From the NCBI GenBank assembly GCA_948099385.1, contig CANUEZ040000069.1, positions 1,259,501 to 1,323,500 on the forward strand: a DNA stretch of 64,000 nt, in the 5' to 3' direction. Position numbers and translations under genes: made by a program. Positions 12,058-22,100 of the stretch are shown here, piece after piece. Under the pieces are notes generated by a model. That model worked only from the letters and a program-made list of their open reading frames with translations. It had not been told where the DNA came from and searched no databases. This DNA comes from Fasciola hepatica (taxonomy: Eukaryota > Platyhelminthes > Trematoda > Plagiorchiida > Fasciolidae). Numbering within the stretch: the first letter of the stretch is position 1; the number at the start of each line of letters is the position of its first letter.

Positions 12058-12807
12058 CTAGCGTGAGAGGCCTTCATCAGAAGTGAGGGCGCCTTTTTGT
12101 GCCCGAAAATCCCGAATAATCACGTCAATTTCTCCTTGTTCTATACATTCACGCCGTTTAACCAAAGCAGTTCTATATTTCCCACGATCCGCAGGGCCCA
12201 GATCTCGGTGCAGCCGCATCTGCTCTCTCTTTGGCCGGTAGGATCTTCTTAACACGGAAGTCGCGGCTTCCGCAGAATCCAGCACCACTCTGAGCGAACA
12301 GGGGCGTTCAGGGCCACTGGTTTTGCCAGTTCGGAAGGCTGACTTCACCCGCAACTTCTCCACAGTCTCCTTTTCCCTGGGGACAAACAGTTTTGTTGGT
12401 ATACTCCGAAGACTCGCGATATCGTGGTCCAGACGTGCCTGTGCCGTGGTCTCCTTTGTCTTAGGCAAGTTAACTATTAGGAAACACTGCTTCCTCCACG
12501 GCGGCGCTCTTCGTGGACGATCCTCCGTTGTTATCCAGGCTGGTCTACTTTCATTCACGGCGGTGCTCCGTTGGCTGGGTATTGTACCCATGACACCTTC
12601 CTGTGCTTGAGGGGCCACATCAATACCAAATGAGTCCGCATTGTGGCGAGGAGGCATAAGTACCCTCTGGCGTTGGCGGCTTTTTGTTCCGGTTGGCTCA
12701 GTGACAGATGTTGATGCCATCCTCGCATACGTAACACAGTCAGGAAAAGATACCTCGGCAGAATTTTCCCCTTCTAGCGGCGATGATGACAGTGAGAGTG
12801 ATGACAT
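12058..12807 (-). pseudogene. LINE ORF1 C-terminal part (family A)
   Basis: A 249-codon open frame just after the PHD part, probably the same protein after a frameshift in the Ser/Ala tract. It is basic and mostly hydrophilic. A conserved-looking block WRKQCFLIVNLPKTKE around residues 105-120 followed by LRVVLDSAEAATSVLRRSYR around residues 172-191 resembles the RNA-binding type core seen in CR1 ORF1 proteins, but I cannot confirm an RRM. No catalytic motif is visible. The following segment leads directly into the endonuclease of ORF2. Confidence 0.65.
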
Positions 12808-12840
12808 TGGCGAAGAAAAAGACCATGATGACGCCGCTGA

Positions 12841-13218
12841 TTATGCTGCTATTGACGGTGATAAACTGATTGATGGTGCTGCTGATGATGATGACGAAAA
12901 CGATGGTGCTGCCGCATCTGCGACAGGAAGAGCCATCTTCCCTGACTGCACTGCTAGCCACACAGGTGTTGATGGCTCTGGGCATTTGATGCACAGCACC
13001 TTGAGCAACTTCACGCTGCATTTGTCCAGGGCCTCATAAAGATAGCCAATTATTTCGGAACATTCAAGATGAACCCAGCCGGCACAAACATCACACCGAA
13101 GAGGTCTGTCGCGTGAACAAATCAGGCACTTGGATGCAACATTTTTGACTCTTCTTGGAGGCGTTGTGGTCAAATTACAGTCCACAGAATGATACAACCA
13201 CAGGAAATACAAATCCAA
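12841..13218 (-). pseudogene. LINE ORF1 N-terminal part with PHD zinc finger
   Basis: A 125-codon frame starting at an ATG. It carries a complete C4HC3 PHD pattern: Cys31, Cys34, Cys42, Cys45, His50, Cys53, Cys76 and Cys79 (core CLICSRDRPLRCDVCAGWVH). PHD fingers in ORF1 are known in CR1-clade LINEs; in cellular proteins they read histone tails, so a role in chromatin or RNP binding is plausible but inferred. After the finger comes a low-complexity Ala/Ser tract. The frame then shifts; the rest of ORF1 lies just downstream on the same strand. All eight ligands are intact although the rest of the element is broken. Confidence 0.8.
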
Positions 13219-13219
13219 G

Positions 13220-13780
13220 TATAACGCCCAATAACTTGCAGGTGTCGTTATCGGCTTAGTTTATGCTGAGCTTCTGAGAGTGTCCCTTGAACCTAAAATA
13301 ATTAGTTTTTTCTGAACAATGAACTCTCAGGTAGCCAGCACATTTACAAATCTGACAGTAAATTACCAGCACGTTATAAGACTGGTGGATGTGAAGTATT
13401 TGGTTATTTACCGTTTTCCTTCGCTACTTAATGACTCGGTGAACGTTCACGGTGCACAGTGACTCTCGAAGTTGATGTGCGATGAGGTTTTACATTCCCT
13501 TTCTCTCTTTTTAGAGAGGATTCGAAGAAATAAACTGCGCAGTGGTGGGTGCCCGCGCAGTGTGTACACCATCGAAGGAACTCTGGACGCCCGGTTGGCA
13601 GTGGCCACTATCTATCCTACGCAGACCGAATTGGGCTCAACTGAACTGAATACAACTTCCGAGCTTCCGATCTAGGATATTCGAGTGATTTTCATTACCC
13701 ATACTTCTAACTGTACTCCTATAAAATTTCTCTGGTAAAGCATGCCTCAGGCGGCTTCTGTCCACCCTCGCCACCGAGTG
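13220..13780. other. Spacer between two LINEs
   Basis: Probably includes the 5' UTR of the minus-strand LINE and the 5' flank of the plus-strand LINE. A 67-codon plus-strand frame at 13472-13675 has no recognised motif. Confidence 0.45.
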
Positions 13781-13839
13781 ACTAACCGTCTTCAATCCAA
13801 AAGCACCCACAGCTTCGGTATCTTAAAAGCCTTTGCTCG

Positions 13840-14320
13840 GTGAAGCTGGTTGATATACACAGTGATACTAGTATCAAATTGAGGGCACTGGAACAAGATC
13901 TAGCGTTTTTGGAAAGGCAGCTACTCACCATGGATGGTGAGCTGACAGCTTTGTCACCGCTTGCGTCTATTGTCGATTCTTCGAAACACCAGAACACCCA
14001 AAGTTTGCCATCGGCCGGCCGCTTCCTGGATTCAGTTGATGCCGAAGTCCACCAAAGAACTAAAAGATCCAAAAGGGCTATAGTCTTCATTGCTACGGAT
14101 GGTCTTCAGCTTTCCTAGATTGAACAATCCTTGCTTCTAGCCTGCGATATGTCACACCACGAGAGCCGCTGCAAAAGACTAAGAAAGAAGTCACAGGGCG
14201 TATTTGTCCGCTTCTTTTTCAGTGTCGTGAGGAAAGCATTGGCATGGAATTCATCAGGACGAGATAGACTATCTCCGAAGCTACTCCAATGTAAGGCTTA
14301 GAAATTGTCGCTGACAAGAC
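13840..14320 (+). pseudogene. LINE ORF1-like protein (family B, copy 2)
   Basis: A 92-codon frame (13840-14118) opens with a leucine/charged segment LRALEQDLAFLERQLLTMDG that could form a coiled coil and ends with KRSKRAIVFIATDGLQLS. After a frameshift the match continues as LLLACDMSHHESRCKRLRKK near 14130-14190. The same series of blocks is present in ORF1 of copy 1. The likely role is RNA binding in the retrotransposition particle, inferred from position only. The frame is broken by at least two stops. Confidence 0.6.
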
Positions 14321-14636
14321 CCTAATAAGGAAGGGTGTCCCAAGGTCAGTATTTCACAATCCCACTTCCTCACAATCTTCTGATCCAGGGCCATCCACCC
14401 CTTAACAGCCCAACATAGCTGACACGTTCATACCACCCCTATCGACCACTGAACTACCGGCGGATGCGTCCACAGGTCTACATGTAGACCTCGACGTATC
14501 CCGTTCGCCATCAACCTCTCAGCGCCCATCTAAACGGCTGCATGTTGCAACACAATCTCCACCACTGTCTATAGGACAAACCCATAAACAGGTTACACAA
14601 CAGTTCCTCACATAAATCCACTGCCCAGGCACTGGC

Positions 14637-15830
14637 TTGTCTTCCAAACAGGCCGAGGAAGTAACGGCTTCCAACTCACGTCTCCGTGTCAATCGATCAG
14701 CGGCAACATCGCCCCCAAAGACATTGAGTACAACTTCGTCTCCCATTTCTGTCGCTTTCGGCAGCCTAGGTCATTTCAGCATCCACATCACCATGCCTCC
14801 AGTTTGCATCATAAACGAACCTTGGATCTCTCGTGTAAGTGCTGAACAATTTTCCACTAAAGCACCATTCCCAATGTCGGTATACCCACCGAAATGTTTC
14901 GCTCTAGCCGTCAGTAGTCCTCTCGTGCACCTAAATAAATATATAGAGACCAATGTAGCCAACCCTAACGTGGCGCGACCAACTACTCAATTGTCACCAT
15001 CAACTTGTCCACAGCAGCACCACCAAGTCGCAAATTTGCCCCTATGCATACCACCATCATCATTGGCGACACCACTGGAACCCTCCCAGTTTCCAGGATA
15101 CCACGTACGACGTGCTTTGTACTCGCTCAGTATCTCACTCGGTCGAAGTCAGTTGCCCAATGTAATCCTTCTCTGTATCCCAGCATCTTACTTACCTCGA
15201 CCCAACCGCGGCGGTGTACCGTCAACCACCCGTTCAAACCGGGCTTTCGCCTCACATAACCGACTATGAGTAAATCCCAAGGCTACTTAAAACCGACACG
15301 AAATACTCATTTTCCCTAACCTGCCCTGAGAAGAACACGGCCCTACAGCACAGCTTTATCCCAGATGATTCGTCCCCACCTCTTTCTCAACGGTGCTGTA
15401 ATCAACCATCCACCAATTCGTACTTAATCCACGCTCCGAGACCCCTCTGTAATCGCAGACGATATGTCCAACTTTCATCCACTCCACACTGGTTTTTTTG
15501 CTTCAGACTCCCCCACTCCTCCTTACCGAAGCTCCCTGTGTCTTCTTGGTTCGGTCCGCGGCGACCAGCCGCTCCACTTGTTCCCAGTCGAACCCAGAAA
15601 TTAAGGCATTCGATCATACTATTTGTTCTATTGGCTCTCCCCCGACATTTACTGGCCACACCGATACTGACCAAATGTCCCTCCGCTGGTCTTCAACCTA
15701 CATACACAGCAATCCACCCAGGACTGCCTCATCCGCCTCGTCAGTACCAGGCCTAACGAAATCACCACCTCCATCCCGTCCAGCCTCAACTTTCGAACAA
15801 CTACCTCTCGTACACGTACAAGAAAGCAGA
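14637..15830 (+). pseudogene. Low-complexity Pro/Ser/Thr-rich link of LINE family B
   Basis: Two long frames (14637-15269, 210 codons; 15498-15989, 163 codons) encode proline-, serine- and threonine-rich sequence without a recognised domain, leading directly into the endonuclease. A comparable proline-rich stretch precedes the endonuclease of copy 1 near 2.3-2.5 kb. Their length relative to random expectation fits former coding sequence of the LINE. Confidence 0.5.
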
Positions 15831-16620
15831 ACATGTATTTCCGTTTTTGTCCTCAACATTCGCTCGCTACCAGTAAACTTCACCTTTTGCGTTCCCAAGG
15901 TTCTCCTGTCTAACCTCGACTTCATCCTCTTCACGGAAACGTGGCTTAGAGCATACACTCCCAACTTAGACTTCTCCATATCCGATTAAAAGGCTTACAG
16001 TGATCCTAGTGTACATCATCGAGGACGAGGTAGCCTGATATACTGCTGAGAATCGTAACCTGTTGCTTCGACGTGACACCCAGTCCTTGAAGCTAATATT
16101 GAGTCATTCTGAGTAACAGTTAAACTACAGTCTCAGGAACTCTTGCTTGGATACACTCATCGTTGGCAGGAATCTACCACAGACAATATTGTACCTGTTG
16201 TTGACGCCTTCCGTTTTGCCTCCGCCCACCTCATCGATCATAAATTGATCGCGGGTAATTTCAACCCTCCAAGAGTGTGTTTGCCATCGCACTGTAGCCC
16301 GCTACGTTACCAAGATCTCGTTACCTGTACATTCCAAGGTGATTGGACCAAATACATTCAGTCACCTGCTAGGGCAAAAAACACTCCCGATCTGTTTTCT
16401 CAAGGGCTTAATAGGGTGATCAACTCGGAGGGAGACAGATTCCTCAGATGTGACCCCGGGTCTGTCTTGTGCGCGTTCTCCGTACCAGAAGTCGTTATTT
16501 CCCCTAAACCGCCCCCCAGACAATATCACTTAGCTCATCAGAGCAGCCCTCCAAACATTCAGATCTCGAACATGATGTACTTCGCTTATTTCGTTCGATC
16601 CTGAGGAGGTGGCAGACAAG
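15830..16620 (+). pseudogene. LINE AP-type endonuclease (family B, copy 2)
   Basis: The N-terminal block reads VFVLNIRSLPVNF then LDFILFTETWLRAYTPNLD, keeping the catalytic Glu of the TETWL motif. Later (16143-16604) comes LIDHKLIAGNFNPPRV: the GDFN box is GNFN, so its Asp is replaced by Asn. The final Asp-His box is not recognisable (FLRCDPGSVLCAF). The two halves are in separate frames with stops between. Inactive on both grounds. Confidence 0.8.
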
Positions 16621-17039
16621 CTATTTTCTATTCTCAATCAGTATTTAAACACTATCACCCCAGCTATGCTAGCCATGACGAACTCCAAAACAAACAGACT
16701 AACGCGGATGAAATGCAAGCCCCCAGAATTCGACAACTTGCGCTCAAAACCCGGGAGCTATCGCTATATATCTAAATGGTAGGATTATCAGTGGGAATCA
16801 AATCACAAACTGAACTCAGCAAGAGTCAATGGCTCTATGCCACCCCAAGAGGACAGAAATCCTGAGTGATCTAATGAAAACGAATACCCCCCCCCAACCC
16901 TGCAATATTATACTGTTCGTCACTGTCAACAACGCCCATTTGGATAAGCCAGGAGAAATAGCCAAAGCTTGCAACACTTTTGTCACTTCAGCTCCAAAAG
17001 CTAGTGTACCCACGCCTGGAGTATACGGTGCATGCTAAC

Positions 17040-17735
17040 CCAGTGAGATTCTGTCCACAGTTTCACTTCACCCCGATGATATTTCTCCACTTCTAGTCTC
17101 TATAAAACCGTCTAACTGCCCAGGCCCAGACGCTATTCCACCGGCTGCTTTTGCCCCGGGGGGTCCGGATATCCCCATCCTTCTTTCTAACTTATTCAAC
17201 TTATTTATGAAATTTAGCTCGTTCCCTACTCAGTGGAAAACCTCTACAATTATCCCTTTGCACAAGAAGGCTCCTTTCATGCTTCCGAAAAAACCGTCCT
17301 ATCGATAATACACCGATCATCTCCCGAATCATGAAGAAGCTCAATAAATGTAGGATAATGGCCCACCTTTTAACACATAACTTGCTCAGTTTGGGTCAAC
17401 ACGGTTTTATGAAAAGCCATTCGTGCTGTTCTTGTCAAGCCAACTTCTTGAACTCCGTCACGGAAGCTGCTGACAAAGACATGTCCATGATTATTATCCT
17501 GCTAGATATGACGAAAGCTTTCAACCGAGTCTCACACAGTCAACTGTCATCACAAGCAAAATCCTATGGCATTGCGGACCGGTTACTTGGCAGGTTACAT
17601 TCTTATTTCTCCGACTGTCACCAGTTGGTTCAGATAAATGGGTACGTCTACAAATGCCAAACTACCACCAGCGGTATCATACAAAGGAGCGTTTTGGACC
17701 ATTAGATATTCGTCATATTCATAAATTCTTAACGT
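17040..17735 (+). pseudogene. LINE reverse transcriptase fragment (family B, copy 2)
   Basis: RT starts with SNCPGPDAIPPAAF near 17110-17150, then WKTSTIIP-like and, in frame 17331-17705, LLSLGQHGFMKSHSCCSCQ, MIIILLDMTKAFNRVSHSQL and SGIIQRSVLDH. It trails into IFVIFINS near 17705-17730 after a TAG. The A box Asp (LLDMTKAF) is present. The catalytic YADD box is not present because the match ends first. The rest of the domain was not found on the far side of the neighbouring Penelope-like element. Confidence 0.85.
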
Positions 17736-17777
17736 GTCAGAACCGAGATCGGTTCGGAGTGTATCGAAGAGTCGATA

Positions 17778-17841
17778 CGCTCATGTCGGAGTAGATTATG
17801 GAACAGTTTTCCAAAAGGGGTCTAAAGTGGGTCCCATGGGT
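17778..17841 (+). repeat. Inverted repeat arm, left (64 bp)
   Basis: Perfect reverse complement of 19160-19097, read base by base. It contains the start of the endonuclease frame (ATGGAACAGTTTTCC) in the opposite direction. A six-base hairpin GTATCG/CGATAC lies immediately outside at 17761-17778. Confidence 0.97.
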
Positions 17842-18289
17842 ATTGAATTTGCTTTCCGGAAGGCGTAATGACGTATGAAGCAGGTCTATAAGCCTTTCAG
17901 CCTTCGCAATTTGAGTGACAGTTTGTTCTGAGGAAGTGAAAGTGGCTGAATTCTACAAACCTTAATCTCTTACTAACGGACTGATGGAATTGGGTGGCCG
18001 CCAATACTGAATATACCTGGGAGGAACATTGCATTTGAAGGCAAGACTGGTGCCTTTTGCAGCGGAAAATTCCAATAGTGAACTAGTGCGCCAAGAATCA
18101 GGAGTAGTTGGATTTTGCAGTATATCATTCGTAACTGAATTAAACATTTTGGAATCGAAAATACGAAAAACTTGATCCCTTCCGCGGAGAATTGGAGACT
18201 GCCATGGAGAACAAAATTTGAAACATAATTTACAAATGGTAGAACTTTATTGCTCAATAACAAAGCGTAGTCGAAATCGTTGGTAGGTT

Positions 18290-18327
18290 GTCGACATTTC
18301 GGTCACCACGGGTAACCTTTTTCAAGA
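18290..18327 (-). ncRNA. Degenerate hammerhead-ribozyme-like motif of Penelope element
   Basis: On the minus strand the sequence TTGAAAAAGG is followed by GGTTACC, a CGT loop and GGTGACC, which pair over seven positions (one G-U), then CCGAAATGTCGAC. This is the layout of the Penelope-type minimal hammerhead: core CTGANGA, stem II, core GAAA. Compared with that core, the first C and the G of the GA pair are substituted, so self-cleavage is unlikely. An AATAAA on the same strand lies about 40 bases further (18250-18245). Confidence 0.6.
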
Positions 18328-18501
18328 CAGGTTTTACAACCGAATGAAACTGGAATAATAGCTTAGAGCAATTGGGTGCTAGTCACAGTGTGTTCGTGTG
18401 TTGGTCTGTGTGTTTGTGATGTTGTTTTAGTGTAGGGGGTGGGTGAGTGGGTTGAATCTCCGTCCATACTATGTGTCCGTGTTAGTGAGGTCAACAAAGT
18501 G

Positions 18502-19140
18502 TTATGACCCGTTTTGGTGTTTATCCATCCGCGTCGTAAGTGCCATCCATATGCTTGAAATCTCTGCCCAATCGTTGCGGTTGAGACACGATTGGTGGGC
18601 GTTAATTGCCAGAACCTCCGCGTAGAGACGTTCGGTGTACGTACGGAACCCACATTGGAGGATTCTGGTGTTTTCGTAGTCGATGGTGTGGTTTTCGGAT
18701 ATGGCGTGAAGTGCGATTGCAGAGTCGCGTTCTAACTTTCCTAAAGCCATTTGGTCCCTCGGTCTGCATTTTTCTTCACTTTTGTGTTCTGCGATTCTGG
18801 TTTTGACCTGTCTGCATGTTTGCCCAATGTACTGAGCGGGGCATTCTTTGCAGATGATCATGTAAACACAGTTGTTCTGTTCGTGTATGTGTTGAGAGTT
18901 ATTGGTTCTTGTGAGATGGCGTCGCAACGTGTTATCTATTCGGAAGAAAACGCGAACACCATACGCACCAAGTACTTTCCTGATTGCCCCCGATGTGCCC
19001 GATCTGTACGGGATACCAACGGAGGTTAGCCAGTCTACATCCTTCTTGTCGTGTGTTGATGACTTGTTTCTTAACACATCGGTTACTAGTCCGTACACCC
19101 ATGGGACCCACTTTAGACCCCTTTTGGAAAACTGTTCCAT
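18502..19140 (-). CDS. Penelope-like GIY-YIG endonuclease, 212 aa, open
   Basis: The frame starts at an ATG preceded in frame by a TAG, and runs 212 codons without a stop. The region VRVFFRIDNTLRRHL (residues 62-76) is the basic linker block usual before the nuclease. The GIY-YIG core covers about residues 90-180: VYMI (residues 92-95) and YIGQT (104-108) stand for the GIY and YIG strands; Arg115 in the TRIAEH block and Glu175 in YAEVLAI are likely catalytic residues. The Cys-x2-Cys insert (CKEC, 97-100) and the two His of ALHAISENHTIDYENTRIL are typical of Penelope endonucleases, which nick DNA for element insertion. The RT part is missing, so this is the C-terminal portion of a larger protein; whether it is expressed is unknown. 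Confidence 0.85.
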   Translation of the reverse strand: MEQFSKRGLKWVPWVYGLVTDVLRNKSSTHDKKDVDWLTSVGIPYRSGTSGAIRKVLGAYGVRVFFRIDNTLRRHLTRTNNSQHIHEQNNCVYMIICKECPAQYIGQTCRQVKTRIAEHKSEEKCRPRDQMALGKLERDSAIALHAISENHTIDYENTRILQCGFRTYTERLYAEVLAINAHQSCLNRNDWAEISSIWMALTTRMDKHQNGS

Positions 19141-19160
19141 AATCTACTCCGACATGAGCG
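19097..19160 (-). repeat. Inverted repeat arm, right (64 bp)
   Basis: Perfect reverse complement of 17778-17841. It forms the 5' end of the Penelope-like unit, including the first codons of the endonuclease frame. Confidence 0.97.
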
Positions 19161-19189
19161 AGTGGTCACTGAAAATGTTTAACTTCTAA

Positions 19190-22100
19190 TGATAAAAGAA
19201 CCGGTTGTTGTCCCACCTATCTCAGTCACAGTGGGCTTTTGAAGCTAGATCAGCTCCTGTTTAGATGCACAAAGCTCAGTATTATTTTCCTCCATGGTAT
19301 TGTTATGATTAGAATCATCGTATCAGCACCACCGTTGAGAAACACAACGGATTCACAGTATTCGTTAGGAGTGAGGAAACACGGTTACCATTCCCACTTC
19401 TGGAGTTGCTTTTAAATCCTACTTTTTTCTGGTCAAGTAGGCTATTTTGTTTAACAAATTGCCTCACAATGTCAGCTCTACAAGGTCATCCAAAACAGTA
19501 TAGACCCAAGTAAGCAAATATCACAAAGTAAAAACTATAATCTAAGTTATAGGTCCGTGAATAAGTACAGAAATGGCTCTTGGAGTTGGATGGGTTGTTA
19601 ACAGATTTCAAACTCCCGTGTTTATGCTCCTCGTTGTCTTTAGTGCCACAGCCCGAACTAACTTGTTTCCTCTACCGCCTCTTTACTCACCCATTCACTT
19701 TGCTCCCCTTTGTCATCTGATCCCGCAGCTGAATTTTTTAATTCTCTGTCGGCAACGTCCGACAGGCTCCGTCTTGGAACTTCATCTGGAGTGCTTCATC
19801 AACTGACCTCAACCCCCAGTTATGACAGCACTTCCTTTTCCATGCTCCTGTAGATGAAGTTCGAGAGCGGCTGGTGAACGTGTCTCCTATTGGGTCTTAC
19901 AGCGAAATACCAACGTTATCCTCTCTATCGGACGAATAGAGAAGACGCAAGTCGGTTTACAGATGCATGGTGTATTCTATATATCGTGGCACCGAAGCAG
20001 TACCGATACGAGAGATACACCGAACGGAAGACGAAACTCAACGGCTGTGCAGAAAGCGAACCGCGAACGCGCACAATCGGCGAACGACCGAAAGCGAAAG
20101 TGCTTCAAAACGGGGTTGACGGAAACCTCGGAAAAGTCAGTTCAGTAAAACTTAGGCAACCGGAGAACACTATGAGGTCGATGTCAAGCGTCAGAAAAGA
20201 GCGCAGAGAAAATAGATCCAAAGTGGTGTCCAGAAAACAGTCATTTTCTCAAAAAGATCGAGGTCACTACATTTTCAATTCCGGCTTCCTTTGTTTCATG
20301 ATTTTTTCAGAATCGTTCTATCATCAGTCCCATAATTCCACGTTCCACCTCCGTTTGTTTTGCAGAATCTTGTTATCATTAATTTTCCGGTGCGCAAGCC
20401 CCATCGTCGTTTTCTACGTAGCCATGGCATGGTCAATGATCTCTTGGCTCTTGGTATTCATCCACTCACTATTCCTCTCCCGCTCATCAGACCTTGCCAT
20501 ATCGCACTCTAACCGCATACATATACCCATCCCGCGATTCAAAAAACAGTTCAAAGCTCTGTTAGAGCAATATCTATCCGTTGGACCTCACTTGGCTCTG
20601 ATTTACTAATATGCCTGAGGCTCGTGGTTTTGAAATAGTTTTTCATCATCAATCTGTTCTTCATACAAAGCTCTATTTTTTCTACCCAACACACAACTGC
20701 AACTGCGCAAGAAGTTGTTCCATCTCACCCTATAATCGGATTTCTGCTTAAACAATCCTCTCCTTTATTTATCAATTATCGGTATACTGAATCCTGAGAT
20801 CCTCACAGTTCATCGGTTGTCATCTTCAGTGTATGACTTTAGGCCGAAAATAACTGATTTTTCTGCGACAAACATCCACTGATACAGCACTTGTTGGCGG
20901 TCACCCTCTGCGAAGCCAGTGGTGATACTTTTTCGCGAACATCGTCATGCCCTTGAAGTTACCCTGCATATCATAATCGGCAGAGCAGTCACTAGATGGC
21001 TTGCACATATACTGGAACCCGTCTGACTCTGTTATTGGCAGAAGCAAGCGGTAAGGTGATATCCCCACGAATGTTGCCATTGTCTGAGTGTTTATTCCAT
21101 CATCTATCCTTTTCTTTCATAGCTCGCGCCTGCATACCCCTCCGAAGTTTACGGCATCTAGTCTGTGGCTGTTTTACAATAAGAGGAAACAGCTATTCCT
21201 ATCAGTCTCGGACCCAATGAGCCAAGAGTAAAGAAAGGTGGGTCAAGGAGAAATGGAGGTTTGCCGTACAGTGTAAACCTACTCTCCAACTCCTCTGCAA
21301 AAAAATAAAAATACATTCCAGGCCGAGAACGTCTTGCTCTCTGCCCCCTTCATAACCGATGGATTTCTGATAAAAGCCTGAACCCTACCCTGGATATGGG
21401 TAACCCCGAGCTTCTGAGATGGCCTTCAGTTCTTTTTGTCTGAACCAGTACGGGGTGACTGCACGCCACTATTATTATCAATATTATCAAGACGACCAAC
21501 TTCATTTACGCAACTCTACCACCTGTGATATACTAGTAACCGCACCAGTTGACCATTGATTTCTATACACTCAAGAACTAGTCTCCAACTAACGGAACAT
21601 CTAACAGCAAATTCCACCGGACCAATAGTACAACTACGGAAGCTTCATGCTAATCACTAGTACGATGAACCCGGTGGCCTCTACTTCACAAATGGTGCAC
21701 TCCACTACCCGTTCTGAAGGTAAACACGACATTCCGACTACTTCCATTACCGTCACACTACAACGGCCAGTCGTCTCGCACGTGGATGAAGACTCACGTA
21801 CCAAATGTCCTAGTGACCGATAATGAAAGCACCTGAAGAAAGGCAACATCTCTTGGTTTTGGTTGCAAATTGGCGTACCTCTGAGATCAGTTGCACAATC
21901 TCCCATTCATGGTTGTCCATCATCCGGTCAGAGATTGCACGCACATGTAGCTCTCCAGAAGTTGCATTGCAAATGTGCCAAAAGTGTGCAGGAACGGTAA
22001 TTGATGAACTCGTCTTCCGACTAACTCATGGGTTCGGGAATAACAAGTGTGAAAACTCGAGTTTATTTCGAAGACCGTAGCTGAGTGCTTCCATATCTGA

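Larger units (their letters stand above)
9258..13218 (-). mobile_element. CR1-like LINE, family A, near-full-length copy
   Basis: About 4 kb on the minus strand with the complete order of a two-ORF non-LTR retrotransposon: PHD-finger ORF1 (13218 to 12841), ORF1 continuation (12807 to 12058), endonuclease (about 11985 to 11380), RT (10981 to 10017) and C-terminal domain ending at a stop at 9260-9258. The last codons read LKDYWRNTEI before the stop. Frameshifts, stops and a substituted catalytic residue make it inactive. The family recurs on the plus strand at 27.9-30.3 kb. Exact termini and target-site duplications were not found. It is the least damaged LINE in the window. Confidence 0.9.
13785..17735 (+). 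mobile_element. CR1-like LINE, family B, copy 2 (3' truncated)
   Basis: Plus-strand copy of the family at 0.2-3.8 kb. Order: ORF1 (13.84-14.3 kb), a long proline/serine/threonine-rich link (14.6-15.8 kb), endonuclease (15.83-16.6 kb) and RT (17.04-17.735 kb). The RT stops recognisably just past the box that normally precedes the catalytic YADD motif, and the Penelope-like element begins about 45 bases later, so the two are abutting or the Penelope element landed in the LINE. Numerous stops and frameshifts are present. Confidence 0.85.
17778..19160 (-). mobile_element. Penelope-like element, 5'-truncated, with inverted terminal segment
   Basis: The minus strand holds an open GIY-YIG endonuclease frame (19140-18502) followed by a 3' region with a hammerhead-like motif (18326-18290) and an AATAAA signal (18250-18245). 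The first 64 bases of the unit (19160-19097) recur perfectly inverted at 17778-17841. Penelope-like elements are known for terminal repeats, 5' truncation and inverted partial copies. No reverse transcriptase was found upstream of the endonuclease, so this copy has lost it. The perfect repeat and open frame suggest it is younger than its neighbours. What fills 17842-18240 is not recognised. Confidence 0.85.

Noticed and set aside
12641..13039. 132-codon acidic plus-strand frame rich in Asp and Ala
   Set aside because: Antisense of the Ser/Ala-rich ORF1 segment of the family A LINE; composition is a strand effect.
17880..17960. Second hammerhead-like motif (TTCTGAGGAAG...)
   Set aside because: Only the first half of the core is suggestive; there is no paired stem II followed by GAAA.
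18751..19189. Plus-strand frames over the Penelope unit
   Set aside because: Antisense shadows of the GIY-YIG frame, which has the family motifs.
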